From: Pristionchus mayeri
Lineage: Eukaryota > Nematoda > Chromadorea > Rhabditida > Neodiplogasteridae
Direction of reading: 5' to 3'
Assembly (NCBI GenBank): GCA_036245805.1
Contig: BTRK01000002.1
Location: 20,143,067 to 20,207,066, forward strand
DNA: 64,000 nucleotides
A program made the position numbers and the translations under genes. Below, piece after piece: positions 33,647-44,801 of this stretch; position 1 is the first letter of the stretch, and every line of letters begins with the position of its first letter. Under the pieces are notes generated by a model. It was not told the origin of the DNA. It saw only the letters and a list, made by a program, of their open reading frames with translations, and searched no databases.

Positions 33647-36600
33647 ATGGCCCCTTCGAGGGTCCATTTCACAGTGGATGTCCAACGTCAGCTAAGTTAT
33701 GCTGAGTCAGTCTTCGTAACTGGCTCAACCCAATCCCTGGGACAATGGGACTCAGAAGGAGCCCTCCCTCTACAACGTCTCGACTCAAACCCGTCAGTTA
33801 GCGTTTCCATCCATTTAGTATACATTAATATATTATTTTATAGCAATCGTTGGGTAGGATCAATTGAAACAGAAGATGATGCCCTCAAGTTTCGATATTT
33901 TATTGGTTATAAACTGTTCGGAGAGGTATTATATTGATTCCATTTATCGAATATCGTTCAGTTTTAGGTGGAGCGATTGATTGTTTCTGCATGGGAAGCT
34001 CATCTGATTCCTCGTCATGTACTCATTAAAGCCGAAGCCCGCAATGGAGAATGCAGGAAGAACCACATTGACTTATTCGATTATTATGGTAAGTTGTTAT
34101 ACTATATCGATCGAATCGTATACCGTAATCCAGCTGGTCGTCACTCTTGTTTGGATGGATGGCTACAGTACCTAGAGGAGAATGAGATCTTGCTCTCCAT
34201 TCATGGGAAGGCACTCAAATTCTACAAAAGCGACCGACGAGATTGCAAGATTAAAGTGAATTCCCTTGATGTGCGAAGACGATCGGTGAGTGAGGAGAAG
34301 AAGGAGAGAGTGGGAAGATGGAGTAATCCATTCATTCAAGGGTCTCAATGGATACGTTCCTCATTCGAATGATGAAGAGGAAGAAGTAGACGATGATGAT
34401 GAAGAGGCTCCTCTTCCTTCCCACTCTGCCACTCTCGTATCTGTCAGTATTCACTGCTCCATTCTAAAGAGTTGATCTGATTGCTCCCTTAGGTGCTCTC
34501 GTCTTCCTCCAATTGCAAGTATTCTCCCCAATCCGAGAAGGGAGTCAGATACAACAATCTCTGCGATCACCTCGTGTTCAGAACGAGGAGCGTCGCTGTC
34601 GACTTCCTTGTTAGTCTATTCTCTCTCTTCTCGCTTCTTTCTCCGATTCCCAATCAACTTTGCTAAATAGAATTATTTCAGGCCTTTTTCATTGAAATTT
34701 TCTCGGAGGAAGGGAAGCGAATAGGAACTTGCTATGCCCTTCCGAGCACTCTCCAAGTAACTATTCCCTTGTAACTTCATTAATGTATATTTTCGAATTG
34801 AGGATTCTTCGGGTATAACGAGTATTCCATTCATCAACAGTTCGGGTAGACCAATTGGTCAGATAACGAGTATGTCTCACTCTAGTCCTTGTGATGATGG
34901 ATGTCCATTCAGTCGAGTATCTTTTCATTCGCAATCTCCGCATCCCGCATCCTCGTCAGTTGATGGATACTACTTATGCTAAGCATTGGAAGAAACGATC
35001 GACCATCGAAGTGGGTCACAGAGGAGCAGGCAACAGTTACACCAAGTGAGTACAAAGAGATCAAAGATCAACTTCTCTCTCTGCCTAGATTCGCAATGGC
35101 TCGTGAGAACACGATTCATTCGTTGAATGTGGCAGCCAAGAATGGAGCTGATTACGTGGAGTTCGATGTGCAACTGACGAAAGATAAAGTGAGTGGCAAA
35201 ATCATACTCACGCGTGAGTATTCCTTTGATCTAGTAGGCGGTGTTTGTCATGCTCTCCCTTCTCTGCAGAAGAGATTGGACGCTCGTAGGTGAGAAACGA
35301 GTGATAACTGAGGCGATTACTCCTTTTTTGTGTCTTTTCTCCTCGGCATCTCCGTATTTTCGCTCTCGTTCTTCTTCTCTCTTTGTGCCATTCTTTCGTC
35401 ATCGATAAGACTGTTTGAGAGAGTGATTATGAGTGGGAGAGACGAGAAACGAGGGACAAGTAATCTCACGGACGGAGATGTGGAGAGGGAATCCCTTTTA
35501 GATCGCTGTCATCTACCACGATTTCCACGTGTTGCTCTCAGTGGCAAGAAGGACCAGAGATGGATTGAATGTGGAGGTACAGTGGAAGAGGGACGAGACG
35601 AGTGACTGACGAGTCCCTTCTAGCCTGCATCCACTGACTACCATGAAATGGCACTCAAGGATCTCACTCTATCACAACTTCAGCTACTCAAGGTACCCTG
35701 GTACAGGAGTACTGTAGACTGATTACGGTACCTTTGAGATGGACCATCTCGCCCATCCAGAACAACAAGGGAAAGTATCCAAACTGACGAGTGAGATAGA
35801 GGAAGAGACAGATTATCTGCCCTTCCCAACTCTCATCGATGCTCTGCACAAAGTAGATCAAGACGTGGGATTCAACATAGAAGTGAAGTATCCCATGATG
35901 CAGGAGGTAGATTACCCTACCGTATTCCCTCTCTTACCGTACTCCTCGTGCAGGACGGATTGCACGAATGTGCGAATTACTTCGAGAGGAACGACTTCGT
36001 GGATATTATATTGGCGGATGTTCTTTCGAGTGCCCCCCACAGGAGGATCATGTTCTCCTCCTTCGATCCAGATATATGTGCCATGTGAGCCACCTTTCTC
36101 CTCCATATCCATTTTGAATGTACAGGATCGCCATAAAGCAGAATCGATATCCAGTCTTCTTCCTGTGTGTGGGAGAGACTCAGAGATACGCTCGATTCAA
36201 GGACCAGAGATGCTCCACCAGTCTCGCCTCCGTCAACTTCGCCTGTGGGGCTGATCTACTGGTGAGTGAGGGGAGATTACGGTAGGAGGAACAGTGATTG
36301 GGAAGAGATGGAGAGCTGGTTAGGAAGGATGGATGTATCGCAGGGAGTGAACTTCAACAGCGAAGACCTCCTGAATGATCCCCGTCCAGTGATGAAAGCA
36401 AGTGAATTGGGATTGGTCTCTTTCGTGTGGGGAGAAGATCTCGATAAGAAGGAACACATCAACTACTTCAAGAGAGATGTAGGAGTCGATGGAATCATAT
36501 ACGATCGGATAGGAGAGGTACGCAAACGATTATCTACCATATGATACAATGTGAAGTAGAGGAGTTCACGAAGGGAATGGGTTGACTGCAGGAGGAACGT

Positions 36601-36849
36601 CGTCAGAATGTGTTCGTAGTGGAGAGAGAGGCGAAGAGGGCTCTCAATCTGGTTACATCGGGGGAGTCGACACCTCAGAGGAAGGCCTCTCCCGAGAGAG
36701 AAGGACCTACCACTCCTTCCACTCCATTCCAGTGCATCGAAGAGGAGATGGTGAGTGGAGGGATGGAATCAGTCTCACTCTCTCTCTCTCTCTTGCAGAC
36801 ATCGGCCGATGCACGTGATATCATCCAGTCTACCCCCATTTCCACCTGA
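33647..36849 (+). CDS. GPCPD1: Glycerophosphocholine phosphodiesterase, CBM20 plus GDPD (GPCPD1/GDE5-like)
   Basis: Cytosolic enzyme expected to hydrolyse glycerophosphocholine to choline and glycerol-3-phosphate. Eighteen exons (first 33647-33792, last 36799-36849) give 686 residues, close to human GPCPD1 (672). The N terminus is a CBM20 starch-binding-like domain ([37 protein letters not shown]). The GDPD barrel begins [13 protein letters not shown] and continues [66 protein letters not shown] and [11 protein letters not shown]. The active-site pairs HRG, E-F-D and YHD are all present. The central part is acidic. One intron (34846-34885) is only 40 nt. The C-terminal tail is Thr/Ser/Pro-rich. 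The next gene is convergent. Confidence 0.95.
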
Positions 36850-37170
36850 ATGCCAAGAGGTTCTTAGGTACTCAATTATATTCAATGATCTGCAACGAGC
36901 TCGTGTTATTATTCCAATCTTTCGTTTGTGATAGTTATCGTTTCTACATTCTATTTTCATCCATTTCTTTTGTGGTAGAGATAATTTACAAAGATTAATC
37001 GTGATTGTCTCTCAATAATTTGTTTTATCGTTCGTGATTATGTAATTTGAATTATGCGCATGAGTAGGATGATTTTCCCGTGTCATAAATGAGGGAATGT
37101 CTACACGTCTATGGAGAAAGCACTCGGAGGGAGATTCAGTGATGGAAGGGGAGGGAGGAATGGAGGGTGA
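36850..37170. other. Convergent 3' gap
   Basis: Short AT-rich interval between the stop codons of the GPCPD1-like gene (+) and the glycosyltransferase (-). No feature beyond the 3' flanks was recognised. Confidence 0.6.
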
Positions 37171-38775
37171 TCACAAGGGGATATGCTCTTCGTATGTCTT
37201 CCGGAATACTCTCTCGTGCATGCATTGCACGAATCCGAAGTCGAAGGAGGGATCGACTCTCACAAAGAAATCGTGCGATCTACTGAAATTGATTGAATTA
37301 TTCATTAGAGGAGAGTTCTTCCTAACATGGTATCATCGAATTCCTCCATGCCCTTCACACAATTCCCCCATTGATCTCTCTTCTCATTAGTACACTTCTT
37401 CTGAACTACCGGAGTAGATGCATTGGCCAATCGATCGATCGTCCCTGAATACGGTATCATGAGAATGGTTGAGGACAGGCTTGTCTGTATTTTTACCATT
37501 GTTCATGATGTAGTGGAAGAATATGGGGAGGAAATCTCTGGAGAGGTAGATGGGATCGGATCTTCTCTTCATCCATCTCTCCATCGAGTAGTCAATGGCA
37601 GATGCTGTCAATGGATAGGGGAGGTCTCTCTGTCTAACTCACTGTTGAGGGGAGTTCCGTGATGGTAAGTGAACTTGTCTCTCCCTATCAACGAAGAATG
37701 ATTCAGACGAGAGAGGAGGAGAATCAATGATTGAACAGATCGGACGGGCACTAATTGCTCCTCAATCAAGTCATTCCTTTAGCCATACTTCACTCTCTCC
37801 ACCTCTAGAATCACAACGTGCTCCCATGGGTATTTTTGCAGCATTTGCAGACAAGCTTGTGTCCCTGCAATGAATTAGATGCAGGGAGGAAGAATAGTCC
37901 ATTCCAGAGATAACTCCTCTTTTCGAATGTTCTCTCGGTGTACAAAAAGAAAGAGTAGATGAGATGGGAGACGACCTCTGAAGTAGTCCTCGGGATCAGA
38001 TCCATCCACTTCCATCTCAGGGACGATGACATTGTGCACGCAGAGAGAGAGGAAGCGCATCTGTCGAGGGAACGAACAACTTCATCTATGAAACTACTCA
38101 TTCACTTTCTCCTTGAAAGTTTCCGTTGCATTGCTATCCACTGTAAAACAATAGAAATTGAGGGGTGAATATAGCATGGTCAGCGCCGTCTCGGTGAAAT
38201 TGTAGTCCTGATAATTAGACGAGCCAATTCGAGTATTGATTGGGTACCGTACTCTGCTGACATGTCGAATGAAGAGAACATTGTGGGGGACGAGCATGTA
38301 CCGAGGCAGCTCGGCCTCCAATTCACTACCGTAGTCATCTAATCCTTCCCAGAAGATCAAAGAGCACTCACAGGAAGATATCGTCGTTTCTTCAAGACCC
38401 AACAGTTGCTGTCTTTCTCTTGAGTAATTGTTGCTGTGCGATTCTGAATTGTGTTCATATTGATATTGTGTGAAATTAGTGGGTAGAGGACCTTGATGTA
38501 CTCTCTCAGCATGCTTTTATCGCTCCCTTGCAGTTTATTGCAGTCGAGTCCTGGATGGGATGGAGCTATAGGAACGAAGAGCTGCATACTGTAAAGGTCA
38601 ACTTATTGTCCCTGCATGATAAACATCTTTCCCGAACACCCGAATATTCCTGTTTTGGCTGTTGAATGGAGTACCTGTGGATGATATAGAAGGTATAAAT
38701 AGAGAAGAAAACAATCGATACTCCGATGATGAGGCCATAGCAGAGGATTTTGAGTGGATGGATTGATGGAGACAT
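37171..38775 (-). CDS. Core-2/I-branching-type glycosyltransferase (GT14)
   Basis: Type II Golgi membrane enzyme, probably transferring GlcNAc (or xylose) onto glycans. The N terminus MSPSIHPLKILCYGLIIGVS... has a single signal-anchor helix (LIIGVSIVFFSIYTFYII). Later exons carry HPGLDCNKLQG, TALTMLYSPLNFYCFTVDSN (the family's 'Y-x-P-x-N-x-Y-C' block), CLQMLQKYPWEHVVILE (the W-x-Y/H-x-I-x-L block) and a C terminus with GNCVKGMEEFDDTI then HDFFVRVDPSFDFGFVQCMH, ending VFRKTYEEHIPL. That end closely matches the nematode gly proteins. The last intron (GTTAGG donor) and a 45-nt intron near 38065-38110 fit phase. The exon between about 38213 and 38385 is uncertain: one frame there is open and plausible but does not join in phase. 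Confidence 0.78.
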
Positions 38776-39054
38776 GGTAGATCACATTGACTGAGAGAGA
38801 GGGATTCCATCACTGCATTCGCCCAATCGATGCGAACAAGAAGAGAAACATGCGAACTCGACCACAAAAGAAGCATTTATCATAGACAAGAGAAAAGGGA
38901 GAGGTTTTAGTAAACTTAGTGGCAGCTGAGGAAAGGGTCAACGTGTCAAAGTCATGTCCTTTTCATTAGGATGCATTACATACACATAATTACTCGATCA
39001 TTGAATCATGGAAGATAGATGAGAAAGAAGGAGAGAGAACAGAAAGAGAGGAAA

Positions 39055-40140
39055 TCAAGCATAGGAAGTGAATGTTTTGTAAGCAAGTGCGAGAAGAATG
39101 GGAAGGGAGAGGACAGAGAGGGTAAGAAGGGGAAACGAACGATGAGGGACAATTGAATGAGTTGAATTAGAAATGGAGAGGTCGAGACGGGAAAGGGAAG
39201 AGTCGAGAGAGGCCAAGTGTAATGAGAGTGAGGAGATGAGAGAAGACACGTGAACGCCATTGTTGACGTCCTTAATCAGTGAATGGGATGGAGATTGGAG
39301 AGAGACCAACCTCGAATCCTATCTCTCCTGCTCTCTTCTGTCGGTATGCCTCGAGAACTGCCTTCCTGGAGAGAAGAGAAGGTAGGGGAGATAAGGGATA
39401 GTCACTTACTCCACTTGAATTATCTCTTTGTTCATCACGAGCAACTGGAGATTCAAATTCTGAAGCAGCGAAGAAACTCTGCAAAATATGTTGAATGTAA
39501 CGATCGGACTACGATCGTATGACTGAAACTGAATCAGGCATTACTCGCATTACGCATAAAACATTTGTAGAAAATTATTTTTACCTTATTATGAGGATGT
39601 AAGATAACCTAGCATACCTGATTAAGGAGACATCAGTCATCTTTCCTTCTTTAATGTCCCATCCTAGACCATCCATGAGGGAAACGGGTTCCCATGGTAT
39701 GAATGTGTTCTCCTGAAAAAGTAAACTGGAATAAGTAACGACTTATCATAAATAGAAGAATACCTCTGGCAGATTTTCAGTATCAACTGAGCTTTGCACA
39801 GTAATGGTTCTCTTAGTTCCAAAAGGAGCGGTGTTCATGTCTTGCTCATAATTTGCTACATCTTCGACCGCCTAAATAAATAAATAAGCCGGACCAGAGA
39901 CGAAACATCCTAACTTACTTCATCCTTTTCGTCAGTTTTAGCCAGCTCAGATTGATCTTGTGAGATCGGGGTCAGAGGTGAAATTGGCACTTCGACCTCA
40001 GGTGATGAGAACCTAAGAAATTTACAGTTAACTTGAAGAAAATGAAGAGCGTACATGGTATTGGAAGTTGTGGTGATGGAATCATTGCGGGAGAAGTAGA
40101 GGACGCCCTCCTCATCGCTCGAGTCGTCGTTCAGCATCAT
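39055..40140 (-). CDS. Unrecognised tail-anchored coiled-coil protein
   Basis: I do not recognise the family. Seven exons join in phase from ATG 40138-40140 (MMLNDDSSDEEGVLYFSRND) to the stop at 39055. The N-terminal half is acidic and Ser/Thr/Pro-rich (EVEVPISPLTPISQDQSEL). The middle has a conserved-looking patch (ENTFIPWEPVSLMDGLGWDI), followed by a predicted coiled coil (VSSLLQNLNLQLLVMNKEII and EKAVLEAYRQKRAGEI). The C terminus ends in a hydrophobic helix (LLTLSVLSLPILLALAYKTF) with TSYA, so it should be inserted tail-first into the ER or mitochondrial outer membrane. Length about 240 residues. It is divergently arranged with CDK11, 635 bp away. An SNARE-like or organelle-tethering role is only a guess from layout. 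Confidence 0.7.
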
Positions 40141-40775
40141 CGCGTTTCTTAAACAATACAACTACATTTAAAAAAGAAATGCAAGAGTGAATGGATAAAA
40201 ATAATTGATGCAGAAAGCTGTAAGCAGCTGCGCGCAAAGAACACATTCCAAAAGCTGAAAATCTATATAGAAAATTACAGTATGTTATCTACAGTACATG
40301 ATGCCTTCAGATATGTACTTATTTTTAAAATGCAAATATTAAACTATTGATTATTATACTATGCTTCATTTTTCCATGTATAATCGTTGTTGAGAATTGT
40401 TTACATGGTGGCAAATTCTATAATTCGCATAATTCCATAAATATAAAATCTGACCCAGATCAACTATGGTGCCTAGACTACAAACTACATCTCAAGAATT
40501 GCGAAAAACTTCGTTTGTTGAATTCGAATTCAGCAAATTTCTGTTGGTGTTGACATTCTTGTTTTTCGTTTCGAATTTGACAATCACCATGAATTTGTTC
40601 CCCAAGTTGTCTTTATACTTTGTAATCGTTCAGTTTCACAATACTTGAATTCACCTAAATTTATGGTTTATGAAAACCGGTTTATGTTTATTCGCTTCTC
40701 TTTATTTTATTGTGTTGATTCATTTGACGCTATTTCGATAATCACAGATGTATTTATAATAGGATTATTTAAGAT
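40141..40775. other. Divergent promoter region, AT-rich
   Basis: Shared upstream region of the tail-anchored protein (-) and CDK11 (+). It is clearly AT-rich, with no exon or repeat recognised. Confidence 0.6.
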
Positions 40776-43700
40776 ATGAGCTCTTCCCCGTTTGGACGAA
40801 TCGGGTCTGAAGATGGAGAGGCCTCGGACTCGGGCAACGACAAACCAAGTATCTCCCACTCTGAGAAAGAAGACAGAAGGAAAGACAAGAAGAGGAAGCA
40901 TCACAAGCACAAGCACGAGAGAGAAAAGAAAGAGTCGGATGGTGAGTACTCTTTTCTAGTGATAGATATGGATTGCAATTGCATTTGCAACAGTGTTCAT
41001 ATTGCAATTTCAATATTGAAGGGGACGAAGAAGAACGTCTTCGTCGTAGATTGATTGAGAAGAAGGAGAAGGGAGAAGGGTTGAAGAGAGAGGAGAGTGG
41101 AGATGAAGAGAGTGAACTATTCACGATTCAACCAGGAGCAGATCAGAAGAGGAAAGAACGAGAGAAGATGAGGGAGAGGAAAGACGAAAGGGAAGAGAGG
41201 GACAGAGACAGGGAAAGGAGAGATGTCAAATCATTCCATGGTTTGTTATTTATTCTAGATATATTATGCATATTTAAGTAGGTATTTATCAGTTTAAATA
41301 ATTGATCAATTGGAGATCATCGTGATGATCGTCGTCGTGAAATGGAAAGAAGAGATTGGAAAGACGATCGAAGGAGAGATCATCGACCTCCTGCACACAG
41401 AGGTCATCCGAGAGAAGTAGGAGACAGGGAGAGAAGTCACCGAAGAAGGTTCGCACTTGTTTGATAATCACTGATTGAACCTAAACAGGATTTACATGAA
41501 TTTCATGAGCATGAACAATTAAGTAGAACGAAATAAGATTGTTGCAGTCGGAGTCGATCAGGAGATCGGAGGAGAAGAGAGGATAAAAGAGGAAGAGACC
41601 GAAGTAGAGATGCGAGGAGAGAGAGGAAGGAAAGCGATAGGAAGAGAGAAGACAAGGAGAAAGAAAAGGAGAAGGAGAAAGCCAGGGGTGAGAATCACTT
41701 CAATTGGTCATGTGTAGTACTTTTTAAATAATCTTACTGTGCTAGTCCAATTTCGGCCAATTTACTAAAAATGTATTATGATGGTCAAATTTTTAGTCTA
41801 AAAATATCATGATAGCTGGATTTAGTCTTCCACACCCTGTAGCAGGAGTATTAGTAATAGCATGGTATAATTCATTTATTTGGAAATTGATTTGCAGTCA
41901 CTGCCGAAATCGAGAAGATGGAAGTGAAAGAAGAAGTAGAAGAAGAGGAGAAAATGGAAGTAGATGAGAAGAAGGAAGTAGAAGAGAAAGAAACGAAGAG
42001 TGAAGTTGAATCGAGGGAAGGATCGATGACCCCCACTCCTCTCGTCGAAAGCAAGACGAAGAAGTATTCCAAATTCGACAGCAGTCCCGAGTCTAACGAA
42101 GTACCCGATTCTCCCTACCAGTCTGAGGTCGATTACGGTCAGTTTGGTGTCTTATTATGACCAATTGAGAGAGAGAAAGTTGGCCATCAATGAGTGTGTG
42201 TCTTGCAGATTCGGAAGGGCCTGGTAGTGAGAAGAGTGCAGAGGAGGTGGAGGAGGAAGTGGTAATTGATCTATCGGCCATTCCATTCGAAGAACTCACG
42301 GACGTACAGAAGGCCACGGTGAGAATCATTTATTCTTGTCGATTAAATCGTAAAGTTCAGTGAATTGATTATTAGTAATTAATTTCAGTTGTCTCCAGAG
42401 TCTCATGGAAAGAAAGAGAAGGAATGGCAGAAGCGACTCGTCTCCCAACTACCAGTCTACTACCCAGGTGAGGAGGGATGGGAGAGAGAAGAGTGAATGA
42501 AGAGTCTCTGCAGGAATCAGTGGATGTCGGAATATTGCTGAATACGAGTGCATGAATAGAATCGAAGAGGGAACATTCGGAGTGGTGTATCGAGGAAGGA
42601 ACAGAAGAACAGGTGAGAAGTCTTATCCATTCGAAGGACTTGTTAGTGTCCTTCCTTGAATGACAAGAGTGAATGGTGTTGATTGAAGATGAGATCGTTG
42701 CCCTGAAACGTCTGAAGATGGACAGGGAGAAGGACGGATTCCCCATCACTTCCCTCCGAGAAGTCAACATGCTTCTCAAGGCTGCCGGACACGAAAATAT
42801 CGTCAATGTTAGTTACTTCACACTCTCATTCATTTAGATTATTGTATCATGCGTAAAGGATGTGTTCAGTCATTCTTGATTTGGTTGGTAGATGTATTGT
42901 CAAGGGTTTCTCGTGAATGTTTGTTAGACTGATTGAATTGGAGTAAGTGAAGAATGGCTGTCAGGTGCTGGAAATCGTGGTGGGATCGAATACGGACAAG
43001 ACGTTCCTCGTGATGGAATTCGTGGAGCACGACATGAAGAGTCTGATGGAGACCATGAGCAGGAACAACAAATCATTCAAAATGGGTCAGTAACTTATTC
43101 ATTTCGAGCATTTTATTTCACTCAGTCATTGGACATAGTGGAATTGTTATTGCAGGAGAAGTGAAGACCCTGATGATGCAACTCCTTCGGGGAATGGACC
43201 ACCTTCACAATCTGTGGATTCTCCATCGTGATCTCAAGTCATCGAATCTCCTTCTCAATCACAAGGCTGTTCTCAAGGTATATCTACCTCTCTCTCTCTC
43301 CCTCCCTCCTTCCAATCCCTCCATTCAGATAGCGGACTTCGGATTGGCTCGTGAGTACGGTGAACCCCTGAAGTCGTACACTCCCATCGTCGTCACTTTG
43401 TGGTACCGTAGTCCGGAACTACTGCTGGGAATAGAGGTATTCGAGAGTAGGGTGGGGGAGAGTCTCTTAATTCCATCGCTTCAGAAGTATTCGACTGAAG
43501 TGGACATGTGGTCAGTGGGATGTCTCATGGCGGAGTTCATCACTCTCAAACCTCTTTTCAACGGGAGATCAGAGATCGAGCAAATCAAGAAGATATTCAT
43601 GGTCAGTCGGAGATACAAACTATTAAAACATTTTTATGTCATTCCAGTTGATGTAATCTGTGCATTTAGGAGCTCGGAACTCCTTCGGAGAGAGTGTGGA

Positions 43701-44373
43701 AGGGCTACGACAGTCTCAGAGGACTCAAAGAGGTGAAGGAGAGAGAGGGCCTGAATTATAATGAAGGAAAAATATTTCAGTTCACTCCACCTCAATATCC
43801 GTACAATCAACTGAGGAAAAGATTCCCCGCGAAGATCATATCGGAGAATGGATTCAGACTTCTCAACGAGTTAGTTCCCTTCTAGTCTTTATCAACTGTT
43901 ACTAGATAGGAATCGTCTGTGACTTGCTTGAACTATGCTACGATAACCACTTACCGCTCCCTATCAGTATCCTATATCATAGCCCTTGTTCTTTCTCAGA
44001 CTCCTCAAGTACGACCCCGAACTCCGAATCACAGCAGGAGAAGCTCTCAAACAGGAGTGGTTCACTGTGAGTCCTCAAGGGAATTTCCCTATTTATCAAT
44101 GTTCACTTCTTGCAGGAGAGTCCTGAGCCGATTGCTCGTGAGATGTTCCCTACATTCCCTGCGAAGTCTGAGCAGGGGAAGAAACCTCCCCCTGGACCTG
44201 CTCCCAAAGCAGTCAATATGCCTGAGGTGAGTGTTCTTGTCTCCTTCTCTCCCTCCCTTCACTCACTCATCCCATTCCAGGTATCGGCGGAGCATTCTCA
44301 ACTACTCAAAGATCTCAAAGTGGGTCTTGATCAAGCAGCCAATGCAGCCAGAGGATTCACACTCAAGTTTTGA
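40776..44373 (+). CDS. cdk-11: Cyclin-dependent kinase 11 (PITSLRE kinase)
   Basis: Nuclear Ser/Thr kinase that works with L-type cyclins in transcription and pre-mRNA splicing. Eighteen exons sum to 2196 nt, 731 residues. The N-terminal half is an RS/RE/KE-rich low-complexity region (for example [20 protein letters not shown]) followed by an acidic segment. The kinase domain starts [20 protein letters not shown]. It has VALKRLKM, the signature PITSLRE itself ([13 protein letters not shown]), [24 protein letters not shown], and the activation segment [20 protein letters not shown]. It ends with the characteristic C-terminal [12 protein letters not shown] and RGFTLKF. All invariant catalytic residues (Lys, HRD, DFG) are present. 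Intron phases are consistent throughout. The gene is complete; the nematode equivalents are cdk-11.1/cdk-11.2. Confidence 0.97.
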
Positions 44374-44801
44374 TTGTTGATTGAATCACGTCACTGATAA
44401 ATGTTCACCAATAATCCACACTTAATAAATCAGTGCATCTAGCGAAAACTGCGATGAAGATACCTAAGGAGAGCATCTGGCTATCATTGTATTGTCACAG
44501 TAGGAGAGAAATGAAAACAAATGAATGGAGGAAGCGCAATTTTTTAAACATTATTTATTAGTCAATCCGTAATCATGGAAAAGTGAGTGACATAAAACAC
44601 CACAGTCTATACGATCACACTAGAGAATGGTATTTACAATAAATACTATTTGTTACAATTAAAAAATAAATAAAACATCTTCATAATAAATTTGGTAAGT
44701 ACATATATTTAGTGTGTGTAGCAAAAGAACCGTAGTAGATGCGATAATATGCCTCATTGGGTGACTGGGACTGGAGAGGGGGCGAGTTCATCTACTGGTA
44801 C
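44374..44801. other. Convergent 3' gap between CDK11 and SLC12A9-like genes
   Basis: AT-rich 430 bp with AATAAA-like sites on both strands (for example AATAAA near 44423 on plus). No gene. Confidence 0.6.

Noticed and set aside
34870..34885. A 16-nt intron in the GPCPD1-like gene
   Set aside because: Too short for animal splicing; a 40-nt intron from 34846 with a GTAGAC donor fits phase and homology.
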